Shown here piece after piece: positions 25,375 through 34,624 of a DNA stretch of 64,000 nt (position 1 is its first letter; every line of letters starts with the position of its first letter). The notes under the pieces were generated by a model that saw nothing but the letters and a program-made list of their open reading frames with translations, was not told the DNA's origin and did no database searches. Source of the DNA: UBA5266 sp964610025 (GTDB taxonomy: Bacteria > Bacteroidota > Bacteroidia > Bacteroidales > WCHB1-69); NCBI GenBank assembly GCA_964610025.1, contig CAZSTX010000001.1:130170-194169 (forward strand), read 5' to 3'. Made by a program: the position numbers and the translations under genes.

Positions 25375-25746
25375 ATGAAAGAAGAATTTAATTATGTAAC
25401 TAAATTAGATGTTAAATACAAACATTTAGAACTAATAGACATTCCTTCATTAGTACAATTTTGTAAAGATAAATGGTTTAATCAAACATTAACAAAGGTA
25501 AACGATAGTGTAGTTCGTCTTGGAATAGTAGAAGGAGAATACCATTGGCACAAACATGACAGCGATGATGAGTTTTTCTTTGTGCTGGAAGGCGAGCTTT
25601 TTATTGATTTGGAAGATAGAACCATAGCATTACAATCACAGCAAGGAGTTACCATTCCAAAAGGAGTGATGCATCGTCCTAGAGCACCTCAAAAAACAAT
25701 TATGCTCATGGTCGAAACAAGTGTTATTCAACCTACAGGCGATTAA
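25375..25746 (+). CDS. Single-domain cupin protein
   Basis: The 123-residue cytoplasmic protein has a complete cupin motif 1 (YHWHKHDSDDEFFFVLEG, with His ligands and Glu) and motif 2 (GVTIPKGVMHRPRAP). It could be a small isomerase, a dioxygenase or a regulator; nothing sets the substrate. Its leader contains a short AT tandem repeat (about 25341-25373). It lies 234 bases before the glycan operon and is probably transcribed separately. Confidence 0.8.
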   Translation: MKEEFNYVTKLDVKYKHLELIDIPSLVQFCKDKWFNQTLTKVNDSVVRLGIVEGEYHWHKHDSDDEFFFVLEGELFIDLEDRTIALQSQQGVTIPKGVMHRPRAPQKTIMLMVETSVIQPTGD

Positions 25747-25833
25747 TTAAAAGATTACTACTTTTTATAATAAATTTTTATAAATTTTCCTATTTAAATC
25801 CACAAAATACAATAGTTTGCTAAAAAAAATGAT

Positions 25834-25841
25834 TATTTTTG
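25834..25841 (+). promoter_or_regulatory. -7 element (TATTTTTG) upstream of the glycan operon
   Basis: TATTTTTG matches TAnnTTTG. It lies 138 bases before pseC, implying a leader of about 130 bases. A TTTG at 25816 is too close to be a standard -33 box. Confidence 0.4.
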
Positions 25842-25979
25842 CAAACTGTATATATATATTAATATAATAATTAAAAATATTGTTAATTAACAATTGTGAT
25901 GATGATAAAAAGCAAATATAAAGTAGTATTTTCATTACAATATTTTATTACTTTGGATCTAGAAAAAATATAAAAAAAA

Positions 25980-27134
25980 ATGAAATCAATACCTTATGGA
26001 CATCAATACATTTCTGATGAAGATATTAACGAAATGATAAAAGTGCTGAAATCAGATTACATTACTCAAGGTCCTAAAAACGAAGAATTTGAAGAACATT
26101 TTGCCAAAATGATAGGTGCAAAATATGCAGTCGCTTTATCTAACGGAACGGCAGGCTTGCATATTTCTGCTATGGCATTAGGAGTGAAAGCAGGTGACAA
26201 TATAATAGTTCCATCTTTAACATTTTTAGCTTCAGCGAATTGCATTTTATTTTGCAATGCTAATGTGTGTTTTTGCGATATAGATAAAGATAGCTATTTG
26301 ATAGATATTAACGCATTAGAAAAAATGTTAGCATCTCATCCAAAAGGCTATTACAAAGGTATTATTCCTGTCGATTTTGCTGGCTATCCCGTACACGCCG
26401 AAGCATTTCGAAAATTAGCCGATGAATATGGCTTATGGATTATTGAAGATGCTTGTCACGCTCCTGGTGCATATTTTACTGATAGTAAAAACAATAAACA
26501 ATTAGTAGGAAACGGAAAATTTGCCGATTTAACTGTATTTTCTTTTCATCCAGTAAAACACGTTACAACAGGCGAAGGGGGAATGATAACTACCAATGAC
26601 AAAAAATTATACAATAAACTATGCATGCTTCGTTCACATGGAACTACAAAAAATCCTGATTTAATGCATGAAAATCACGGTGGTTGGTATTATGAAATGC
26701 AAATGTTAAGCTATAATTATCGTTTAACCAATTTTCAGGCTGCTTTAGGTATTTCGCAATTAAACCGTTTGAATTGGAACTTAAAACGAAGAAATGAAAT
26801 AGCGTTTAAATACAATAAAGCTTTTACTTCTTGTGCTGCTATTCGAACCCCAAAAGTTGCCGAAAATGTTTTCCACGCTTATCATTTATATATAATTCAA
26901 ATAGAAGAGCGTTTAGAATTATACAATCATTTAAAAGCAAATAATATTTTAGCGCAAGTACATTATATTCCAGTACATTGGCATCCTTATTATCAACAAT
27001 TAGGCTACAAAAAAGGAACTTTACCCATTACTGAAAATTTTTATCAACATTGCTTGAGTTTGCCAATGTTTCCAACCTTAAGTGATGAAGAACAAGATTA
27101 TGTTATAGATACAGTTTTAAAATTTATAAAGTGA
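25980..27134 (+). CDS. pseC: PseC-like UDP-4-amino-sugar transaminase (DegT/DnrJ/EryC1 family)
   Basis: The 384-residue PLP enzyme has the Schiff-base lysine K193 in FSFHPVKHVTTGEGG, a pattern typical of PseC. SNGTAGLHISAMALGVKAGD, PVDFAGYP and EDACHAPGA also match. PseC converts UDP-2-acetamido-2,6-dideoxy-L-arabino-4-hexulose to the 4-amino sugar, the second step towards pseudaminic acid. It is the first gene of a packed operon and overlaps the next start by four bases. The dehydratase PseB that should supply its substrate is not in the window. Confidence 0.87.
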   Translation: MKSIPYGHQYISDEDINEMIKVLKSDYITQGPKNEEFEEHFAKMIGAKYAVALSNGTAGLHISAMALGVKAGDNIIVPSLTFLASANCILFCNANVCFCDIDKDSYLIDINALEKMLASHPKGYYKGIIPVDFAGYPVHAEAFRKLADEYGLWIIEDACHAPGAYFTDSKNNKQLVGNGKFADLTVFSFHPVKHVTTGEGGMITTNDKKLYNKLCMLRSHGTTKNPDLMHENHGGWYYEMQMLSYNYRLTNFQAALGISQLNRLNWNLKRRNEIAFKYNKAFTSCAAIRTPKVAENVFHAYHLYIIQIEERLELYNHLKANNILAQVHYIPVHWHPYYQQLGYKKGTLPITENFYQHCLSLPMFPTLSDEEQDYVIDTVLKFIK

Positions 27135-27823
27135 AAAATTTAGCCATTATTCCAGCAAGAGGTGGAAGTAAGCGTATTCCACAAAAAAACATTCGACTTT
27201 TTATGGAAAAGCCTATTTTGGCTTATTCAATAGAAACAGCCTTAAAATCAGAATTATTTAGCGAAATAATGGTATCGACAGAGGAAGTAAAAATAGCTGA
27301 TATAGCTTTGAAATATGGAGCTTCTGTCCCTTTTATGCGCTCAGATGCTACTGCTAACGATTATGCTGGATTAGCGCAAGTAGTTGAAGAAGTACTTGAA
27401 AATTATAAAAACAAAGGAATTCTATTTGATTTTGTTTGTTGCATTTTAGCAACAGCTCCTTTGTTACAAACTAAAGATTTGATTAATAGCTATCAACAGT
27501 TAGTCAATTCCGATTTTGACTCTTTATGCCCTGTTGTAGCTTTTTCATATCCCATTTTACGTTCACTAACAGTGTCGAATAATAAGAAAGTAGAAATGTA
27601 TTTTCCTGAATATAAAAATACTCGTAGCCAAGATATACCTTCTTTTTACCATGATGCAGGAGTTTTTTACTGGAGTAGAATGGAAGCTTTTTTGAAGTAC
27701 AAACGTTTCCTATCTTCCAATTGCATGGCATACGTTATGAATGAAATGGAAATACAAGATATTGATAATGATTTAGATTGGAAATTAGCAGAGTTGAAAT
27801 ATCAACTTTTAAAATCAGATTAA
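27131..27823 (+). CDS. pseF: Acylneuraminate/pseudaminate cytidylyltransferase (PseF/NeuA-like)
   Basis: The 230-residue protein begins with the nucleotide-binding signature AIIPARGGSKRIPQKNIRLF and has LATAPLLQTKDLI and the metal-site IQDIDNDLDWKLAE. It transfers CMP to a nonulosonic acid, the last activation step before glycosyl transfer. GTG is the start; it overlaps the pseC stop by four bases (GTGA). Sequence cannot separate CMP-pseudaminate from CMP-legionaminate synthases, but the pseC, pseG and pseI neighbours point to the former. Confidence 0.88.
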   Translation: MKNLAIIPARGGSKRIPQKNIRLFMEKPILAYSIETALKSELFSEIMVSTEEVKIADIALKYGASVPFMRSDATANDYAGLAQVVEEVLENYKNKGILFDFVCCILATAPLLQTKDLINSYQQLVNSDFDSLCPVVAFSYPILRSLTVSNNKKVEMYFPEYKNTRSQDIPSFYHDAGVFYWSRMEAFLKYKRFLSSNCMAYVMNEMEIQDIDNDLDWKLAELKYQLLKSD

Positions 27824-27828
27824 AAAAA

Positions 27829-28863
27829 ATGAAAAAGATAATTGTTCGTTGCAATACAGGTATTCAAATTGGCATAGGACATTTGGTGCGTTGCAGTAAT
27901 TTGATGTCTGTTTTTAATGAATATCAAATTCACTTTTTAATACAGAGTGATATTAAAAAACAAACTAATACAATAATAAAACGATATAATGCTAATTGGA
28001 CAGTAGATTATATAGATAATAATTTAACTAAAGAAGCAGATTTAGCTATTCTTACAAAAAAAATAAAAGAACAGAATGCTATTTTAATACTAGACCATTA
28101 TAAAGTTGATGAAAGCTATCAAATCAACCTTCATAATGAAGGTGTGCGTTGGCTACAATTCGATTCACATGCAAAACAAAAATTATATGCTCCTATCATA
28201 TTACACGCTAGTCCGGGTGCAAGCAATAGTTTATATGCTCCTTTAATAAATACTACACATACAAAAGCTTTGTTAGGTATAAAATATATCATTCTGAATG
28301 AACAGTATCGTAAAATTTCAACGATGGTAAAAGTAAGAAGCTCGTTAAAAAAAGTAATGATATGTTTTGGTGGTGGCAATGATAACAAATTGATATTGAA
28401 ATGTTTAAATAGCATTGATGCGGACTTATTATCTTTGTTATCTTGGTATGTTGTTATAGGAGAACATACTCAAGAAAAAGAAAAAATTAAAAACATTACT
28501 AACAAATTACCTTCTATTAAATTGATAGAAAATAAGTACGACTTGTCTTATTATCAATTAGATAGTGATTTAATAATCACTTCTCCCGGAACATTGAGTT
28601 ACGAAGCAGCAGCCTTGGCACTACCTATGTTGTTAGTATCTACTAATGACAACCAATCTATTAATTTTAAAGGCTGGCAAGATATGGGAATAGCATTCAA
28701 TATAGGAGAAAATCATAAAATTGAGAAAAAACGCTTAAACAAATATTTAAGACAATTATTAAAAGAAAATAAAACACTTGAAAAAATGTCAAATATATCG
28801 TTTAATACAATTGATAATCAAGGTGTTTTTCGTGTAAAAAAAGAAATATTATCAATATTATGA
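27829..28863 (+). CDS. pseG: PseG-like UDP-sugar hydrolase
   Basis: The 344-residue GT-B-fold protein has the family start IIVRCNTGIQIGIGHLVRCSNL, with the catalytic-histidine region GIGHLVR. ILDHYKVDESYQ, MICFGGGND and ITSPGTLSYEAAALALPMLLV also match. PseG removes UDP from UDP-2,4-diacetamido-2,4,6-trideoxy-L-altrose. The ATG at 27829 is chosen over an in-frame ATG at 27778 inside pseF, because the family N-terminus begins exactly here. Its stop overlaps the ATP-grasp start by four bases. Confidence 0.87.
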   Translation: MKKIIVRCNTGIQIGIGHLVRCSNLMSVFNEYQIHFLIQSDIKKQTNTIIKRYNANWTVDYIDNNLTKEADLAILTKKIKEQNAILILDHYKVDESYQINLHNEGVRWLQFDSHAKQKLYAPIILHASPGASNSLYAPLINTTHTKALLGIKYIILNEQYRKISTMVKVRSSLKKVMICFGGGNDNKLILKCLNSIDADLLSLLSWYVVIGEHTQEKEKIKNITNKLPSIKLIENKYDLSYYQLDSDLIITSPGTLSYEAAALALPMLLVSTNDNQSINFKGWQDMGIAFNIGENHKIEKKRLNKYLRQLLKENKTLEKMSNISFNTIDNQGVFRVKKEILSIL

Positions 28864-29966
28864 AACGTATTTTAATATTAGGAACTAACGCCGGGCAAGC
28901 AGATATTATTGATTACCTAAAAACTACAGGTTGGGAAGTACATGCTTGCGCATATAAACGAGAAGGACCTGGGTGCAATCTCGCACATTATTTCCATTTA
29001 GTTGATACTTTAGATGTTAAAGCAGTAGCATCATTAGCCGAAAAAATTGATGCTCAATTGCTATATTCAGTTTCTTCTGACTCGGCAATAAAAACAGTAA
29101 CCAAAGTATCAGAAATATTAGGATTGCCTCATTTTATTAATTCGGAAATCATTGAATTATTTGATAAAAAAGAATTATTACGTCAATTTTTAAATGAAAA
29201 TAACATTTGTAAAGTAGCCTATGCATCTTTTACTGCTAATACTGACATAAATACGTGGATACACTTCCCTTGCGTAGTAAAGCCTTCTGATTCACAAGGG
29301 CAAAGAGGTGTGCAATTAATTGAAAACAAAGAAGATTTTGCTAATGCTATTGCTTTAGCTATTAAAGAATCGAAATCAGGGAAAGCTATAGTGGAAGAAT
29401 ATTTTTATGGTGTTGAAATGTCTTCTAATGTAGTTGTGCAAAACAGAAAACTAATAGTTAATGAATTTACAGAACGTTATGTTCATGGAAAACATTATTT
29501 TGGGTTACCAAAAGGACATGCTATACCAGTAAGAAATGTCGATTTAGTAACAATTAGTATGGCAAAACAGATGATTGAAAAAATGGTAAGCACTTTGGAA
29601 ATAGAAAATGCAATTTTGTATATACAAATGGTGGCTACCTCTCAAGGACCTAAAATTATAGAAGTTGCTCCGCGTTTAGATGGCTGTCATATTTGGCGCT
29701 TAATAAGTTTTGCAAAATCATATGATTTAAGAGCTTATGCTATCGATTTATTATTGAATAAGCAAGTAATACATAAAGAAATAAACGAAGGAGCTTATAC
29801 GCTTTATTTTAATCAATTGCCTGCTAACAAAAACTTTAATCGTGAAGAATTTAAAATAAAAAACAATAAAATAGTTTTTGAAGAATACAGATACAAGAAT
29901 GGAGATAAAATCATACCCATTAACGGAAAATTAGAAGTGGTAGGTTATTATATAATTAAAGAATAA
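28860..29966 (+). CDS. ATP-grasp ligase of the nonulosonate locus
   Basis: The 368-residue protein has a pre-ATP-grasp Rossmann-like domain (MKRILILGTNAGQADII) and an ATP-grasp fold: K141 in FPCVVKPSDSQGQRGVQL, EEYFYGVEMSSNVV, and IIEVAPRLDGCHIW holding metal-binding acids. ATP-grasp enzymes join a carboxylate to an amine or thiol through an acyl phosphate. Set between PseG and PseI in a locus lacking PseH, it could put an amino acid or other acyl group on the sugar amine. That role is an inference; the fold is secure. Confidence 0.8.
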   Translation: MKRILILGTNAGQADIIDYLKTTGWEVHACAYKREGPGCNLAHYFHLVDTLDVKAVASLAEKIDAQLLYSVSSDSAIKTVTKVSEILGLPHFINSEIIELFDKKELLRQFLNENNICKVAYASFTANTDINTWIHFPCVVKPSDSQGQRGVQLIENKEDFANAIALAIKESKSGKAIVEEYFYGVEMSSNVVVQNRKLIVNEFTERYVHGKHYFGLPKGHAIPVRNVDLVTISMAKQMIEKMVSTLEIENAILYIQMVATSQGPKIIEVAPRLDGCHIWRLISFAKSYDLRAYAIDLLLNKQVIHKEINEGAYTLYFNQLPANKNFNREEFKIKNNKIVFEEYRYKNGDKIIPINGKLEVVGYYIIKE

Positions 29967-29967
29967 A

Positions 29968-30879
29968 ATGAAAATAGCAATCACAGGAGCCACAGGATTT
30001 CTAGGTAAATATTTAGTTAATCATTTATATTATTTAGGTTATGATATTCGTATTTTAGCACGTCAAGAAGAGCAAGCAGCTACATGTTTTGATTTTAAAG
30101 CAGATATTTTTATAACCGATTATTCTTATGAAAGTTTATTAAAAGGATTATCGTCTTGTAATACAATCATTCATATGGCAGCACAAACAATGCAACGCAG
30201 TACGCATCCATTAAAGATTACTGATTTTTATGCAGTTAATGTTGAAATAACAGAAAACATTTTACGTGCTGCTAATAATTGTGAAATAAAAAAAATATGC
30301 AATATTTCTTCCAATAGTGTTTATTCAGCTGCCAATCAAATCCCATTTAAAGAAAGCGAGCAAGCTATTCCTGCTAACGTTTATGGTTTAAGTAAATTAT
30401 TTTCTGAAAAAATAGGAGAATATTATGCTTTTCATAATCAAATAAATGTCATATCATTACGTTTAGCTCGTTTGTTTGGACATGGCGAAAGAGAAACAGT
30501 AGTTTTTACAAAATATATTCAGCAATCACTTCTTAAAAATACGCTTGAAATATGGGGAAGGGGAGAAACATTAATAGAATATTTATATGTTAAAGACGCA
30601 GTTATAGCCATAGAACAAGTAATAAAAAAAGAAATAAAAAGTGGAATTTATAATGTAGGAGTAAATCAAAGCTATAGCATAAAAGAAATAGCTTATTTAA
30701 TTGCGGATATTTTTGATAACAAAGATAATATTATATTTTTAGAAGATAAAAAAGAAAGTGTTTATCATATTTTAATGGATCCCAATGCATTTTATCAAGC
30801 TGTTCATTGGCAGAGCCAATGGTCATTGAAAGAAGCTATTGAGGATATAAAAAAAATCTATTATAAGCATGGAAAATAA
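29968..30879 (+). CDS. NAD-dependent epimerase/dehydratase (extended SDR)
   Basis: The 303-residue protein has the glycine-rich ITGATGFLGKYLV motif, the active-site serine region NISSNSVYS and YxxxK in VYGLSKLFSEK, plus LRLARLFGHGER. It acts on a nucleotide sugar as epimerase, dehydratase or reductase. It does not resemble PseB closely, so it may instead modify the sugar or make another donor. It follows the ATP-grasp gene by one base and overlaps pseI by 11 bases. Confidence 0.8.
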   Translation: MKIAITGATGFLGKYLVNHLYYLGYDIRILARQEEQAATCFDFKADIFITDYSYESLLKGLSSCNTIIHMAAQTMQRSTHPLKITDFYAVNVEITENILRAANNCEIKKICNISSNSVYSAANQIPFKESEQAIPANVYGLSKLFSEKIGEYYAFHNQINVISLRLARLFGHGERETVVFTKYIQQSLLKNTLEIWGRGETLIEYLYVKDAVIAIEQVIKKEIKSGIYNVGVNQSYSIKEIAYLIADIFDNKDNIIFLEDKKESVYHILMDPNAFYQAVHWQSQWSLKEAIEDIKKIYYKHGK

Positions 30880-31876
30880 AACTTTTATTATAGCTGAATT
30901 ATCAGCCAATCATCAACATGATTTTGATTTGACTATCAAAACTATAGAAGCAATGGCAGCATCGGGTGCGAATGCTGTTAAAGTACAAACATATCGTCCA
31001 GATTCGCTTACAATGGACATAGATAATATTTATTTTGGGACTAAACAATCGGGAACATGGAAGGGAATTCGTCCTTATGATTTGTATAAAGCTGCTGCAA
31101 TGCCTTATGAATGGCAACCAAAATTAAAGCAAATAGCCGAAAAGTTAGGTATGCATTTTTTTTCAACTCCTTTTGATTTTGAAGCTGTTGATTTTTTGGA
31201 AAAAATGCAAGTACCTATGTATAAAATAGCATCTTTTGAAATCAACGATATTCCTCTTATTCGTTATATTGCTAGCAAAAGCAAGCCTATTATTATTTCA
31301 ACAGGCGTTGGCGATGAAAACGACATTAATTTAGCATTAGAGACCTGCTATAAGACAAATAATTATGACGTATCTTTATTGAAATGCACATCTGAATATC
31401 CTGCCACTATCGAACAAGCTAATTTATCTACAATTACCGATATGCAACAAAGATTTAAAGTAAAAATTGGAGTTTCTGACCACACTATAGGCGAAATTGT
31501 ACCTATGGTTGCAGTAAGTTTAGGCGCTGTTATTGTTGAAAAGCATTTTATTCTTTCGCGATCAATGGGAGGACCTGATGCTAGTTTTTCGACAGAACCA
31601 CATGAGTTTAAAAAAATGGTAAATGCTATACGAGAAGTTGAAAAATCTTTAGGAAAAATAAGCTATACAGTTTCCGAAAACGATAAATCTAAAAGAAGGT
31701 CGTTGTTTATTGTAAAAGATATAGCAATTGGCGAAAAAGCAACAACTAAAAATATACGCTCGTTGCGTTCAGGAGCTGGATTGCCACCTATTTATTTTGA
31801 CGAAATATTAGGAATGAAAGCCACAAAATACCTAAAAAAAGGAAATCCTATTAATATTGACGATTTTACTAAATAA
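30869..31876 (+). CDS. pseI: Pseudaminic acid synthase PseI (NeuB family)
   Basis: The 335-residue protein has a TIM-barrel NeuB domain (FIIAELSANHQHDFDLTIKTI, VKVQTYRPDSLTM, MPYEWQPKL, FSTPFDFEAVDFL, KIASFEINDIPLI, GVSDHTIGEIVPMVAVSLGA, EKHFILSRSMGGPDASFS). A C-terminal SAF antifreeze-like domain spans about 280-335. ELSANH and QTYxPDSLT are the PseI rather than sialic or legionaminic synthase forms. It condenses phosphoenolpyruvate with the 6-deoxy diamino sugar released by PseG. Confidence 0.9.
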   Translation: MENKTFIIAELSANHQHDFDLTIKTIEAMAASGANAVKVQTYRPDSLTMDIDNIYFGTKQSGTWKGIRPYDLYKAAAMPYEWQPKLKQIAEKLGMHFFSTPFDFEAVDFLEKMQVPMYKIASFEINDIPLIRYIASKSKPIIISTGVGDENDINLALETCYKTNNYDVSLLKCTSEYPATIEQANLSTITDMQQRFKVKIGVSDHTIGEIVPMVAVSLGAVIVEKHFILSRSMGGPDASFSTEPHEFKKMVNAIREVEKSLGKISYTVSENDKSKRRSLFIVKDIAIGEKATTKNIRSLRSGAGLPPIYFDEILGMKATKYLKKGNPINIDDFTK

Positions 31877-31879
31877 AAC

Positions 31880-33169
31880 ATGAGTAATATAAATATAAGT
31901 ACATATCAATTTGCTGCTATTTCAACTGCTATTTGGGGGTTTACTTCTATGAATCCATTTTATTTATGGTTTTCCTTAGCTACTTTCTTATATTTAATAC
32001 CATTTACTTTAGTAGTTATTTCAACTATATTTTTGATTAGATATAATAATTTAGTAATCAGTAAGGAACGATTAGTTTTTGCTATTTCTACTTTATTTTT
32101 CGTTTTAATATTGATGCTACATGCAGGATTTGTTAAAATGGGTGTAATATTATTGAAATACTTGCCTTTATTACTGCTTATTTTTTATCCTAATAAAGTG
32201 TTATATACTACATTTAGATATTTTAAAATCATTATTTTATTTTTTGCTTTTTTTTCTATTTTGATTTTCATTACTTTATTGTTAAATCTTAATGATTCTA
32301 TCCCTTATATTGAAATAGAAGGCATGTCGAATATACATCGTATTTCGGGTGTAAACCTACACATACATGGCTTTATTGTCAGTATTTTTAACACCAACAC
32401 TTCTGAATATTTGTTAAGGGCCTGTGGTCCATTACAAGAACCAGGTCATTTTGCTATTGTCATTGGAATAGTAATGTTTATAGACCGTATGTTAGCCAAT
32501 AGAATAAATTTTATCTTATTGATATGTGGTATTTTAACTTTTTCTCCCGCCTTTGTTATTATATTTGTTATAAGCGAAATTTATCATTTTGTAATGAATA
32601 GGAAAAATAAACAAATTAAAACAACTAAAAGAAATAATAAAATAAAAATTGCAAGTGCTTCTATAGCTATTGTTTTAATAACTTCAATTATAGTTTTAAA
32701 TCATAATTTAAGAGAAAAAGTATGGTATATGCTTTATGAACGAAATCTAGAAAAAACATTATCCACTTTATTTGTTGAAAAATCGGTAGAAGAAGGATTA
32801 AATGAAAGAATTAATAGTTCTGGAATGGCTTATTTTGAACAATTTAAAACATCTCCTAAAATATGGTTTGGCGACGAAAATTGGGAAAGTGGAGGAGTGG
32901 TATTGTCTGATTATCGGGGGATGCTTGCTAGGATTGGCATTGTAGGATTATTTTTCTCTTTAATATCTTCGATATCATCATTATTACGTGCAAGCATTAA
33001 ACAGTCTGCCTTTATACTTCCTATTATTGCAATCATTTATCTGCATAGAGCATGGATGTTTTTATCGCCTTATATCGTATTCTTATTTTTTATTGCTATT
33101 GGTGCTTGTATTTATAAATTTAATAAAAAAGAAGAAAATAAAGAGTTATTAGTCAATGAAAATACTTGA
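31880..33169 (+). CDS. Wzy-like O-antigen polymerase/ligase family membrane protein
   Basis: The 429-residue protein has about ten hydrophobic helices and a large loop between about residues 270 and 330. The sequence RACGPLQEPGHFAIVIGI recalls the conserved loop of Wzy-type polymerases. Wzy proteins join lipid-linked repeat units at the periplasmic face. Assignment rests on topology and position between sugar synthesis and flippase genes. Its end overlaps the flippase start by 14 bases. Confidence 0.7.
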   Translation: MSNINISTYQFAAISTAIWGFTSMNPFYLWFSLATFLYLIPFTLVVISTIFLIRYNNLVISKERLVFAISTLFFVLILMLHAGFVKMGVILLKYLPLLLLIFYPNKVLYTTFRYFKIIILFFAFFSILIFITLLLNLNDSIPYIEIEGMSNIHRISGVNLHIHGFIVSIFNTNTSEYLLRACGPLQEPGHFAIVIGIVMFIDRMLANRINFILLICGILTFSPAFVIIFVISEIYHFVMNRKNKQIKTTKRNNKIKIASASIAIVLITSIIVLNHNLREKVWYMLYERNLEKTLSTLFVEKSVEEGLNERINSSGMAYFEQFKTSPKIWFGDENWESGGVVLSDYRGMLARIGIVGLFFSLISSISSLLRASIKQSAFILPIIAIIYLHRAWMFLSPYIVFLFFIAIGACIYKFNKKEENKELLVNENT

Positions 33170-34616
33170 TAATATAAAACATATATTCACAAATAAAGTC
33201 GTATTATATCTTTTTACAAGATATTTTACTTTCTTTTTGCAATTTGTAAGTTCATTGTATATAGCGATAAAATTAGGTCCTTATTATTTTGGAGTATGGG
33301 GATTTATTCTTATGTTAATCAATTATTTTCAAATAATTAATTTAGGAATTCCTTATTCTTCTACCGTTTTGTTAGTGCAACATAAAAATGATAAGGAAAA
33401 ATCGCTCAATTTTGAAAAATCATCTTTTTCCCTTGTTATAATTTTAGATGTTTTTATTTTGTTATTAGCCATTTATTATTACTTTTTTGGTATTGCAGCA
33501 TTTGAAAAATACGAAATAGGCAATTTGTTTTACCTTGTGTGTTTCATTGCAATAATTTCTCATTTCAATTATTTATTTACAAGCATTTTTAGAGTCAAAA
33601 AGAAATTGTTTGAAGTTGCTTTTTTTCAATCTTCGATAGTGTTGCTTGTATTTATAGCTATGTTTTTTTCTCATTCAAAATCACTTTTATTTTTATTGTT
33701 AATAGCTTATATATTAGCTCATATATTGTCTCTTATTGTTTTTATAAAAGGAAAACAATGTAGTTTTAAAGGAAAAATAACATTAATGGATATGCAAATT
33801 GTCTTGAAAAAAGGCTTACTGTTGTTTGTTTATAATTTTTGTTTTTTTATGATAATTCTTTCTACTAGAACTATTGTTAGTGCTTACTACCCAGTAGATA
33901 AATTCGGTTTTTTTGTCTTTGCCTACACGCTTTCTCATGCAATATTATTATTGTTAGAAGCTTTTTCTTACCTTATTTTTCCAAAAGTAATAGACAAATT
34001 TAATGATAGCGATGAAGTGAAAATTAATGCTACCATTCAGATGTTAAGAATTAATTATGTGTCGTTAGCTCATGGGTTAATGTATTTTGCTCTCATTTTC
34101 TTCCCTATTTTATTGTATTTTATGCCAAAATACGAAGAAGCACTATTAATTATTAATCTAATGGCTTTAACCTTATTACTTTATTCCAATTCGTATGGAT
34201 ACAACTCTTTATTAATGGCACGTAATCGCGAAAAAATAATTGCATTAAATTCAGCATTTGTTTTGGGGTTAAACATTGCAATAGCATTGATTTTAGTACT
34301 ATTATTTAAAATTAGCTACGAATATGTTGCTATAGCTACTATGTTGAGTTATTTTGTATATGCTTATTTATGTGTTTATTTTGGAAAAAAAGAATTAAAA
34401 CAATCGACAAATATATTTATCATCTTTGAAGAATCATTTCCATTACGTCTTTTATTGCCATTTTTAGTTGCTTTACTAATAACTCTAACACATAATAAAT
34501 ATTTATTATTTTTACCTTTTATAATTTATCTATTATTTAACCAAACAACAATTAAAGGTATCTATCTGTCGTTTAAAAAAGTTTTAACCAATTCAAATAT
34601 AATTGATGTCGAATAA
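33156..34616 (+). CDS. Wzx-like polysaccharide flippase (MOP superfamily)
   Basis: The 486-residue membrane protein has 12-14 helices in the MOP arrangement, starting FTRYFTFFLQFVSSLYIAIKLGPYYFGVWGFIL, the common Wzx N-terminal signature. It would move the undecaprenyl-linked repeat unit across the inner membrane. Together with the Wzy-like gene it indicates a Wzx/Wzy-dependent surface polysaccharide or O-antigen. Confidence 0.85.
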   Translation: MKILDNIKHIFTNKVVLYLFTRYFTFFLQFVSSLYIAIKLGPYYFGVWGFILMLINYFQIINLGIPYSSTVLLVQHKNDKEKSLNFEKSSFSLVIILDVFILLLAIYYYFFGIAAFEKYEIGNLFYLVCFIAIISHFNYLFTSIFRVKKKLFEVAFFQSSIVLLVFIAMFFSHSKSLLFLLLIAYILAHILSLIVFIKGKQCSFKGKITLMDMQIVLKKGLLLFVYNFCFFMIILSTRTIVSAYYPVDKFGFFVFAYTLSHAILLLLEAFSYLIFPKVIDKFNDSDEVKINATIQMLRINYVSLAHGLMYFALIFFPILLYFMPKYEEALLIINLMALTLLLYSNSYGYNSLLMARNREKIIALNSAFVLGLNIAIALILVLLFKISYEYVAIATMLSYFVYAYLCVYFGKKELKQSTNIFIIFEESFPLRLLLPFLVALLITLTHNKYLLFLPFIIYLLFNQTTIKGIYLSFKKVLTNSNIIDVE

Positions 34617-34624
34617 AAAATATT

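Noticed and set aside
29968..30879. SDR gene considered as PseB
   Set aside because: It lacks the PseB-type N-terminus and looks like a general GalE/RmlB-type epimerase, and it lies late in the operon.
32736..33169. Wzy-like gene considered as an O-antigen ligase (WaaL)
   Set aside because: Its place directly before the flippase and within a repeat-unit assembly operon favours Wzy, though sequence alone does not settle it.
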